A program made the translations under genes and the position numbers. A stretch of DNA of 64,000 bases from Citrobacter sp. JGM124 (lineage in GTDB: Bacteria; Pseudomonadota; Gammaproteobacteria; Enterobacterales; Enterobacteriaceae), in assembly GCF_018257795.1 (NCBI RefSeq), contig NZ_JAERJD010000001.1, forward strand, positions 1-64,000. Direction: 5' to 3'. Under the pieces are notes generated by a model. It made no database searches. It saw only the letters and a list, made by a program, of their open reading frames with translations, and was not told the origin of the DNA. Below are positions 16,378 to 24,098 of the stretch, in pieces. The first letter of the stretch is position 1; the number at the start of each line of letters is the position of its first letter.

Positions 16378-17772
16378 ATGACCCTTATGCATGATGTACA
16401 ACCGAGGCCGGTAAAAACCGGCAGTGATCCCCGCACGCTACCCGACTATGTCGCCCTGCGTGAAGAACTGAGCAAACTGACACATCCCGCACGGCCGGAT
16501 GTGAACTGGCATTATGTGGAAAAACTCTGTCTCTCGTTGTTTGAGCAAAATGGAGTGGAACTACAGACCGCGGCCTGGTACACGCAGGCGCGTACACAGC
16601 TGGCTGGGTTATTCGGCCTGAATGAAGGCCTGGCAATACTGGATGCCCTGATAAGTCACCAGTGGGGGGCTCTCTGGCCGCAGCCGGTTCACGCCCGTAT
16701 AGAAATCCTCAGCAGCCTTAGCCAGCGCCTGCAACAGCGTTTGCGCACCCTGCCACTGAATTACAGTGACCTCAGTCAGTTGTACCGTGCGGAACAACTG
16801 CTTACCAGTCTGGGAACGGTGTTACAGCGCCTGGAGCTAAAACATCTGAGCCAGTTTGATGCCTTACGATCCATGATGCACAACAGTGCTATCCGGCTGG
16901 AAAACAGTAATGGCACATCTGATTCTGGGGGAGTCGTACCGTCGGGCATTCCGTTACCTGCCAGGCTAATCAATGGCACAGGGGTACCAGTGACTGATGA
17001 CAATGTGGTTGACGGGGGGAATGTGTCACAAAGTACGGCAAAATGGGTGTATGTGGCGCAGCCGGAACTACAGTCCAGGGTGGAAGTACAGACAGTCGTA
17101 CCCGACGGGGTAAAAAGATGGCCATCTTTTATTGCCGGCATGTGTACCATGCTGGTGATAAGCGCTGTTACCACGTGGGGGTGGCAGTATCTTCACCGTC
17201 CTGACCCGCTACAGACTCAGCTGCTGGCCTCACTGGCACCGTTACCAGTGCCACTCACGTCTGAGCAGCTGGATGTGTTGCGCCAGCACTCTCCGCTGTC
17301 ACCAGCGATACTGACACAAACAGAGCAGCAGCTTACCCGACTGGATAAATTGCCACCTGACTGGAATATTGATTACAGCCAGCAGCTTCTGGAACAAGCT
17401 CAGGTGCTTTGGCCGGAAAAGGCCAGGCTTTTGACTCAGCAGTGGCGGCAACAACGTCATGCTGCCGCATTACCGGCTGAACAGCTGAATGACTGGCACA
17501 CGGGAATGATGATACTAAAAAAACTGAGCGATCGGCTGAATGGGCTTGATGAAAAAAAGGGAAAATACATGACCGTCAGTGAGCTGAAGTCAGTGGTCTT
17601 CTCTGCCATGCAATCCTTTGATAAGTCCATACCGGCGGAAGAACAACTGCGCATATTGGCACAAACCCCTGCCGGTGAGGCACTGCCTGCCGCTGCCAGG
17701 GCGCAGCTGGAGATGCACCTGCAGCAGTTGACCGCCCGTTATGCTGAAATAAAACAGCCTGCTTCAAAGTAA
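16378..17772 (+). CDS. vasL: VasL-type T6SS protein (ImpA N-terminal domain plus VasL domain)
   Basis: About 464 residues from ATG 16378 (or 461 from ATG 16387, which is better placed after CAGGGA). The frame is open upstream to 16261, but the family start is near DPRTLPDYVALREELSKL. An ImpA-like N-terminal domain includes HPARPDVNWHYVEKLC and NGVELQTAAWYT. A low-complexity linker precedes one membrane helix (FIAGMCTMLVISAVTTWGW) and a C-terminal helical VasL domain. The gene closes the T6SS cluster, as in other enterobacterial loci of this layout. TssA-like domains suggest a role at the sheath or envelope; the function is poorly defined. Confidence 0.85.
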   Translation: MTLMHDVQPRPVKTGSDPRTLPDYVALREELSKLTHPARPDVNWHYVEKLCLSLFEQNGVELQTAAWYTQARTQLAGLFGLNEGLAILDALISHQWGALWPQPVHARIEILSSLSQRLQQRLRTLPLNYSDLSQLYRAEQLLTSLGTVLQRLELKHLSQFDALRSMMHNSAIRLENSNGTSDSGGVVPSGIPLPARLINGTGVPVTDDNVVDGGNVSQSTAKWVYVAQPELQSRVEVQTVVPDGVKRWPSFIAGMCTMLVISAVTTWGWQYLHRPDPLQTQLLASLAPLPVPLTSEQLDVLRQHSPLSPAILTQTEQQLTRLDKLPPDWNIDYSQQLLEQAQVLWPEKARLLTQQWRQQRHAAALPAEQLNDWHTGMMILKKLSDRLNGLDEKKGKYMTVSELKSVVFSAMQSFDKSIPAEEQLRILAQTPAGEALPAAARAQLEMHLQQLTARYAEIKQPASK

Positions 17773-18573
17773 TCTTTATGGCACCTAATGACGGTGCCAT
17801 CCCTGTTTTTCGGGGGCAAGGACCAGGGCTTGTTATAACAGGACTGCCGGAAGAAGACGGGCCCTGAATCTGCTGGTGGCACTGAATCCCGTTCTTCACT
17901 AACCGACCATAATCGGGTACTGATTGGTTATCCCCCTTCGGGGGGTTAACGGGTTACCTTTCGGCCGACAAGCCTAAAGATTATATTCTTATAACCTAGA
18001 TTAATAGGTTATTTAGCCGTTATCTACAAGCCAGGCGTAATAGTTTAACATCAAGTAAAACAAACTGTTCCAGGGCAGAAGTATCATGCTCAGTCAAAGG
18101 GGGAACGATATCAACTGACTGTCATTGATATCTCTACCTGTTAGTAGAGAGCGGTTTTATGTCTGTCTGTGACGTCAGGCGAGGGCATTCTTTGATACCG
18201 CGTCCACGGTGCCGGCGATGTGTTCACCAGGGATGATGGGAGACCGGGCAGGAACAAAGGACGCTGTGAACGGGCTGTTGCCATTTAAGAAGAAAGTAAC
18301 CAGCGAATTTATATATCGAAATTTTTCACAGCTTACAACGTTGCTTCGTAATATGATGAGGTTCCTGTTAAACCGTTATCATGGCTTACTGCGACAAAGC
18401 ATTCTGAAAGATGCTGAACTGTTGGCAGTGTGACCAGTGAACTGACCGCGTAACTATCAGAAATATAAACAGCTGCATTCTGTTGGCTACATTGAGAATA
18501 TCAATATAGCTTTCGTGAATTTGTTATCCATGTCTTATAGAAAAATTTATAAAAAAAGCAGTTGGAGAGGTTT
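17773..18573. other. 800-bp non-coding boundary between T6SS and permease genes
   Basis: A hairpin TGGCACC-taatgac-GGTGCCA just after the vasL stop may end the T6SS transcript, though no long T run follows. A C-rich/G-rich hairpin (CCCCCTTCGGGGGG) occurs near 17935. An 8-bp inverted repeat GATATCAA / TTGATATC (18107-18132, 10-nt spacer) and a hairpin CTCTAC / GTAGAG (about 18132-18149) lie further on. A 74-codon frame at 18209-18433 has no recognisable similarity and is not called. Confidence 0.4.
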
Positions 18574-19926
18574 ATGCCTAAATTGAATAAAAACATGAAA
18601 CTTCATGACTTGGTGGTGATGGGGTTACTGTTTATTGGACCTGCAGCACCGGTTGGTTTGTTCGGTGTGCTCGATGCAACCAGCGATGGCGCGGTAACAT
18701 TAGTCTATCTGGTTGCCACCTTGATCATGGGGTTCACTGCATTATCCTATGCCCGAATGGCTAACGAATTACCCAATGCGGGTGCGGTGTATGCTTATTG
18801 TTCGGCAGGTATTCATCCCAAGGTGGGGTTCTTAGTCGGCTGGCTGCTGTTCCTGGACTATATGCTGATACCGGCAGTGGCCTATTTGTTCAGCGGGATT
18901 TCGCTGAACTCTATTATGCCAGATATCCCGGTATGGGCCTGGACGAGTGTGGCCGTGATAGTTACGGTAGCGCTTAATCTTATCGGGATCAAAAAATCGG
19001 CTAAATTCACTTTAGCGATACTGATTATTGAAATTGTGGTACTGGCGATAGTACTGGCGGCTGGCATTTATATGCTTATTTCCGTTGGCCCACAACGAGA
19101 TTTACTTGAGCCTTTTGTCGGTGGCATTGATTTCACGTGGGGCAACCTTTTTGGTGCGGTCTCGATAGCTGTCTTGTCTTATTTAGGTTTTGACGCCATT
19201 GCGACTTTCTCTGAAGAGCATCATGAGCGCCGTAGCGCGATAGGTACCGCGATTATCGTTTGTTTGTTCCTCGCGGGTGGACTTTTCATGTTGCAAACCT
19301 ATGTTGGTGCACTGTTAAGTCCACATTCGGCGGAATATTTCCGTTCACACCCCCAAGAACAGGGCGCCGCTTTTTACACTATCGTGAACAGCCAGCTTGG
19401 TGTATGGATTGGTGTGGCGCTGGCGGTAATGAAAGGTGTTGGCGCGGCGTTTGCTGCGATGGTAGGGCAGGCTGCTGCCGGGCGGTTATTATTTAGTATG
19501 TCGCGTGATGGGCGCTTGCCTAAAATCTTCGCCACAGTCGGTAAAGATAGCGGCGTGCCAACAGCAGCCCTTATTTTTACCGCTTTATTTAATATGGTTC
19601 TCGCTGTGATTGCTGGATTATCTGATGATGGCTTAGGGACACTGGTTTCTTTTGTTGATGTGGGAGCCTTAAGTGCCTTTATCATGTTGCATATCGCTGT
19701 TATTGGTTATTTTAAGATCAAAAAACAGCGTACAGGTGCGACGGCATTCTTCTTCGATATCGTGATGCCTTGCGTTGGCATACTTATTTTGTTGCCTGTT
19801 TTATTTCATATCAAAACCAGTGCCCAGGTTGTTGGCGTTATCTGGCTGGCGATAGGGATTCTGGTATTACAGCTGGGTAAAAACAATGCCAATTTGGCAT
19901 GGCTGAATAACCAGCAAGAGAAATAA
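18574..19926 (+). CDS. APC-family amino acid/polyamine permease (PuuP-like)
   Basis: A 450-residue, 12-helix permease with APC-family motifs: VVMGLLFIGPAAPVGLFG in helix 1, YARMANELPNAGAVYAY, and VLSYLGFDAIATFSEEHHE in helix 6, which resembles the putrescine importer PuuP. ATG 18574 is chosen because GGAGAGG sits six bases upstream; an upstream in-frame TTG is unlikely. It is followed 160 bp later by an M24 metallopeptidase on the same strand, suggesting uptake and hydrolysis of one nitrogenous substrate. The substrate is not deducible. Confidence 0.85.
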   Translation: MPKLNKNMKLHDLVVMGLLFIGPAAPVGLFGVLDATSDGAVTLVYLVATLIMGFTALSYARMANELPNAGAVYAYCSAGIHPKVGFLVGWLLFLDYMLIPAVAYLFSGISLNSIMPDIPVWAWTSVAVIVTVALNLIGIKKSAKFTLAILIIEIVVLAIVLAAGIYMLISVGPQRDLLEPFVGGIDFTWGNLFGAVSIAVLSYLGFDAIATFSEEHHERRSAIGTAIIVCLFLAGGLFMLQTYVGALLSPHSAEYFRSHPQEQGAAFYTIVNSQLGVWIGVALAVMKGVGAAFAAMVGQAAAGRLLFSMSRDGRLPKIFATVGKDSGVPTAALIFTALFNMVLAVIAGLSDDGLGTLVSFVDVGALSAFIMLHIAVIGYFKIKKQRTGATAFFFDIVMPCVGILILLPVLFHIKTSAQVVGVIWLAIGILVLQLGKNNANLAWLNNQQEK

Positions 19927-20086
19927 TTCCCTGTGGAGATAGTCCCGTTTTAAGTCAGCACCGTTCTGCTTGCTTGACGGGCTATCCTCCCCCCAGTGAT
20001 TCAAACGGCGCGATAATTACAGGCTATCAGTGATATCCTGATGTTATCTGAGGCAAAATAACCACAAAGCGGGAGACAATGGGGAT

Positions 20087-21292
20087 ATGGATAAAGCGCA
20101 ACACTTAAAAAATGTCACGGAGAAAGCGCGGGCACTTATGGAGCGTGACAATATTGATGCTGTCGTGGTAACCACGCCAGATAACTTTTGTCATGTAACT
20201 GGTTTTCCTAGTTTTTTCATGTATACCTTTCGCCATACTGGTGCTGCTCTTGCCGTTATTTTCCGCGATGAGAAACTGCCTTCACTTATCATCATGAATG
20301 AGTTTGAAGCGGCGGGATTATCATTTGAGCTACCGAATTATGAAGTTAAAACTTTCCCCGTTTGGGTGGATGTTGATGATCCCTTCAACCCTGAAAGAAC
20401 GGTGAAAGAGCGCCCTATTGGGCCACCACTCGATGCTGTGTTCGGTTTATTGAAATCTGCATTTTCAGATGCGGGTGTTTTGAATAAAACCATTGCTATT
20501 GAACTCATGGCAATGAGTTATGGTGGTAGAACGACGATGGATAAAGTGATGCCCGGATTAAATCTGGTGGATTCCACGTCTTTCTTTAATGCATTACGTA
20601 TGATCAAAAGTCCCTGGGAAGTGGATTTTTTACGTAAAAGTGCTCAAATCACTGAATATGGTATCACGGAGGCTTTCAGTGCGATTAAGGCGGGTTGTTC
20701 TGCCTGGGATTTAACCGCTGCTTATAAAGCGGCAGTGATGCAGCACCCTGACACCAACTATTCACGTTTCCACTTGATCTCAGTCGGTGATGATTTTTCT
20801 CCTAAGTTGTTGCCGAGTCGCAAGCCTGTTCAGGCAGGGGATTTAATTAAATTTGACTGTGGTGTGGATGTTGCCGGGTATGGTGCGGATCTTGCGCGTA
20901 CCGTGGTCTTTGGTGAACCCACAGCGATGGCACAGCGCATTTATGATACGATTTTACTTGGGCATAATCATATGCTTAGTATGATTGGTCCTGGCGTAAA
21001 ATTAAGCGATGTATTCAATGACACAATGAGCACAATCAAAGCGCATGGCTTGCCTTATTATAACCGGGGTCATTTAGGGCATGGTGATGGTCTTTTCCTC
21101 GGGCTCGAAGAAGCCCCCTTTATTAGCAGCACGGCGACCGAACACTTTGAGCCCGGTATGGTGTTTAGTGTTGAAACCCCGTATTACGGGATAGGTGTCG
21201 GGGCTATCATGCTTGAGGATATGTTACTCATTACCGATAATGGTTATGAGCTTTTTAGCAAGCTACCACGTGAATTGCGGCGTTTTGAATAA
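20087..21292 (+). CDS. M24 family metallopeptidase (Xaa-Pro dipeptidase/ectoine hydrolase-like)
   Basis: A 401-residue pita-bread-fold enzyme with an N-terminal creatinase-like domain (residues 1-165) and a C-terminal M24 domain. The five metal ligands are visible: Asp in FDCGVDVAGYGAD (two), His in GHLGHGDG, Glu in FEPGMVFSVETPYY and Glu in MLEDMLLIT. Members cleave Xaa-Pro bonds or related amides such as ectoine or creatine. ATG 20087 follows GGGAGA. Its pairing with an APC permease suggests hydrolysis of an imported amide or dipeptide. Closest resemblance is to DoeA-like and Xaa-Pro dipeptidase proteins; the substrate is unknown. Confidence 0.82.
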   Translation: MDKAQHLKNVTEKARALMERDNIDAVVVTTPDNFCHVTGFPSFFMYTFRHTGAALAVIFRDEKLPSLIIMNEFEAAGLSFELPNYEVKTFPVWVDVDDPFNPERTVKERPIGPPLDAVFGLLKSAFSDAGVLNKTIAIELMAMSYGGRTTMDKVMPGLNLVDSTSFFNALRMIKSPWEVDFLRKSAQITEYGITEAFSAIKAGCSAWDLTAAYKAAVMQHPDTNYSRFHLISVGDDFSPKLLPSRKPVQAGDLIKFDCGVDVAGYGADLARTVVFGEPTAMAQRIYDTILLGHNHMLSMIGPGVKLSDVFNDTMSTIKAHGLPYYNRGHLGHGDGLFLGLEEAPFISSTATEHFEPGMVFSVETPYYGIGVGAIMLEDMLLITDNGYELFSKLPRELRRFE

Positions 21293-21529
21293 GAGTCAGA
21301 GTCTGTTGGATACTGAGCCGTTGTGTAATGGTGGGGGGCACCCTGATCACCCAGCGGCAAGGCCGATGCCCGGAATGACTGATGATAAGGCCCTTATTCA
21401 TGGTGACAACCCCTATCTGGCCTGCCGATAAACAATAGGGCAGGCGCAGATCTCTGTCCGAATCTCACCCCGCTGACCTGTGGTAACGCCAGGACAGGGG
21501 GGGCAAACACACTATTCAGCCCGCCATTG
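21293..21529. other. Convergent intergenic region
   Basis: Lies between the M24 peptidase and the oppositely oriented pqqU. It holds an inverted repeat GCCTGCC (21420-21426) / GGCAGGC (21439-21445), which may help end transcription, but no T tract follows. No gene was seen. Confidence 0.4.
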
Positions 21530-23644
21530 TTACTCCCAATTCCATGTCACATTAAGCCCGATTCCGTAGTTACGACCCGGCGCGGGTTCATAGTAACGAT
21601 TCATACCTTCATTCACTATCACGGAGCCCACATAATGGCGATCGAATAAATTATCGATCCGGCCAAAGAGATCCATTTCTATCTGATTAAATGACCACTT
21701 ATAGCCGCTGCTCAGACCAACAGTCGTCCAGGCTGGGGCCTTCGCACTATTTTGGTCATTGGCCATAATGTCACCCATATAACGGATATCACTGCCCGCA
21801 TACCAGCCTTGTTCCGGCGCATAGCTATAGGATACATAAGCCATATTACGTGCTATGCCGGGAATACGGTTACCATTGCAGTTGGTATCCTGGCAAACAT
21901 CAGTGAGATACTCGGCCTTGAGCCAAGTCCAGGCTGCTTTTAAACTCCAGTTTTCATCAAACTGTTGATCCAAAGCCAGTTCTGTACCCTGACGACGAGT
22001 TTTCCCCGCATTCTTGTAACTGGTTCTTCCGCCGATATTGCCCGCGGAAACTATTTCGTTGTCGGTATTGGTTTCAAACAGGGTAAGGCTGACTAACCCA
22101 TTGCCCAAACGTGCCTTACTGCCAATCTCAACGGTGTTACTGGTCGCTGGTTGTAGGTTTATGTTCAGACCACTTTTATCGTCCGGGCGATAAGAAAGCT
22201 CGTTAATGGTCGGTGTTTCAAACCCACGGCCAGCGGACAGATAGACATTCCATGCGTCTGTGAGTGCGTAGCGTACTGCGCCGACTGGCAGCAATTTGTG
22301 ATAACGGGTACTTCCACTGTCATCACCATTTTTCGGTGTAATGTAGAAATCATGTGAGTCAAACCATACAGAGCTGTAGCGCAGCCCGGCATCTAACTCG
22401 AGTCTGTCAGTCAGCTGCCATTGAGTCTGCAGATAGGGGTCAAGATTCCACATGGTATTACGCTCGTTGCGGCGTAAGTCCCCTTTTACCCCGTAGGCCG
22501 GCGTGCTGTTGATCAGGACGAAGTTTTCATACCCTTTCCTGCTCTCAGTCATATTTTCATAATCAAGCCCGGTGCTGAAGGTCACGGGGACCCCAACATT
22601 TCCTTGATGGGTCCAGCGGGTATCAACGCCCTGATAGTGGCGAGTGAGGGCGATAACCCCCCCTGCATGGGCTGGCTTTATTTGCTGAATATTCGCTGGT
22701 ATTGACTGATATTGTGTCGTATTACGTTCACCGGCATAAGCCATGATACTGAGATCATCTTGCTCGCTGAGTTGGCGTTCATAACGCAGGCCCATTTGCG
22801 TCTGACGGGTTTTTTTACGGGTATTGTACTGTTCTCCTCGCGGAGACTGGCGAGGATTATCATGCCACTCTTGTGAAGTTAGCCCGCCAGCATCATCCGC
22901 TTTAATATCAACGCTATTAAGTAACAGTGTGAGTTTACTCACTTCATCGAGTTGAAAACCGAGTTTGGCGTTGGCTAAATTTTTCCGTGCTGCGCTGTGC
23001 TCACGATAGCCCTGTGTAGTGAAACGGTTCGTTGACACAACGTAGTCCATATTGCCAGCATGACCGCTTTCTGCCGTAGCGCCGCTGGCTTTCAGACCAT
23101 AGTGCCAACTGTCTGAGCTGCCGTAGTAGCTGCTGGCCTCTATGGACGGAGGGGCTTTACCTGTTTGTGTAGAAACATTGATTACGCCGCCAGATGCATT
23201 GCCATAAAGCACGGAAAAAGGGCCGCGCAGTACGTCAATGCTGTTAATGCTGTTAATATCAATATTGGACGTTTGACCTTGTCCATCAGGCATGGTGGAA
23301 GGGATCCCGTCGACATAAATACGCAACCCACGCACACCGAAAGTCGATCGGGCACCAAATCCTCGAACAGAGAGTTGTAAATCTTGGGCATAGTTCTGTC
23401 GGTTTTGAATTTGTAAACCAGGGACAGCGTTTAATGACTCAGACAAATTAACGCGTGGCGCGGCAAAACGCATATCGTCGCCATCAATGACACTTACCGC
23501 CGCTGGTGTATCCAGTTCTGAAACCGGGGCTGGTTTTGCACTGATAACCAGGATTTGCTCGGCGGCTGAGGCGGGAGGCAGTGCACCAAGGCAGGAGAAT
23601 GTTAAGGCAGATACTACCATTTGGTGCTTACAAACAATTTTCAT
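21530..23644 (-). CDS. pqqU: TonB-dependent outer-membrane receptor, PqqU (YncD) ortholog
   Basis: A 704-residue receptor with a signal peptide ending PPASAAEQ, a TonB-box-like start (QILVISAKPAPVSELDTP), a plug domain (AAVSVIDGDDMRFAAPRVNLSESLN, NRQNYAQDLQLSVRGFGAR) and a 22-strand-type barrel ending in aromatic residues (LNVTWNWE). Long stretches match E. coli YncD, now PqqU, the TonB-dependent importer of the redox cofactor PQQ, e.g. YVDGIPSTMPDGQGQTSNID and GRGFETPTINELSYR. It is divergent from a PQQ-dependent dehydrogenase gene, which strongly supports PQQ uptake. The K-12 ortholog is not next to gcd. Confidence 0.92.
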   Translation of the reverse strand: MKIVCKHQMVVSALTFSCLGALPPASAAEQILVISAKPAPVSELDTPAAVSVIDGDDMRFAAPRVNLSESLNAVPGLQIQNRQNYAQDLQLSVRGFGARSTFGVRGLRIYVDGIPSTMPDGQGQTSNIDINSINSIDVLRGPFSVLYGNASGGVINVSTQTGKAPPSIEASSYYGSSDSWHYGLKASGATAESGHAGNMDYVVSTNRFTTQGYREHSAARKNLANAKLGFQLDEVSKLTLLLNSVDIKADDAGGLTSQEWHDNPRQSPRGEQYNTRKKTRQTQMGLRYERQLSEQDDLSIMAYAGERNTTQYQSIPANIQQIKPAHAGGVIALTRHYQGVDTRWTHQGNVGVPVTFSTGLDYENMTESRKGYENFVLINSTPAYGVKGDLRRNERNTMWNLDPYLQTQWQLTDRLELDAGLRYSSVWFDSHDFYITPKNGDDSGSTRYHKLLPVGAVRYALTDAWNVYLSAGRGFETPTINELSYRPDDKSGLNINLQPATSNTVEIGSKARLGNGLVSLTLFETNTDNEIVSAGNIGGRTSYKNAGKTRRQGTELALDQQFDENWSLKAAWTWLKAEYLTDVCQDTNCNGNRIPGIARNMAYVSYSYAPEQGWYAGSDIRYMGDIMANDQNSAKAPAWTTVGLSSGYKWSFNQIEMDLFGRIDNLFDRHYVGSVIVNEGMNRYYEPAPGRNYGIGLNVTWNWE

Positions 23645-24003
23645 TACAGCAGCTCGGAAAACAGCATAAAGATTATATGATACTGTGTTAAATATTTTCT
23701 ACCATTGTTAGATTTTGTCATCCCTTCCCGGAGGTCAGTGAAAATGCCGATAACCGACGGGCAGGACGACACCTGTGTTACCCGAAGGTCTTTTCAGCAC
23801 GTCTTTACACGGCCGGGATCGCTTTTTGATCTGATACCGGAGTGGCTTGCTATTTAAAATCGTTAATTCCGTGTCTGGGATACGAGTTAACCCATTATTC
23901 TGCAATGATATTCTTATTTTAAATCATCATAACGCGTTGTTTAAAAATATGCGTTCAGCCAACCGAGCCTTGCCACGTCATCTCACGGCAATCCCCAATT
24001 TGA

Positions 24004-24022
24004 GTGAATGATAATTATTATT
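24004..24022. promoter_or_regulatory. Putative Fur box between pqqU and the PQQ dehydrogenase gene
   Basis: The 19-mer GTGAATGATAATTATTATT matches the Fur consensus GATAATGATAATCATTATC at 15 of 19 positions, with the central AATGATAAT intact. It lies about 75 bp before the dehydrogenase start and about 360 bp before the pqqU start. TonB-dependent receptors are often Fur-regulated, but proximity favours the dehydrogenase promoter. The surrounding 23645-24098 is otherwise non-coding. Confidence 0.5.
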
Positions 24023-24098
24023 TACTAAAAAAAATTACGATCTTGTTACTGGTAGACATAAAATATATGTTCTGTTGAAAGAAAATGAGTTATTGAAA

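Noticed and set aside
16119-16436. A 105-codon minus-strand frame in the tssE-vasL gap, containing a stretch rich in Arg that recalls transposases
   Set aside because: No transposase motif or inverted repeats could be confirmed, and its ends overlap two intact genes.
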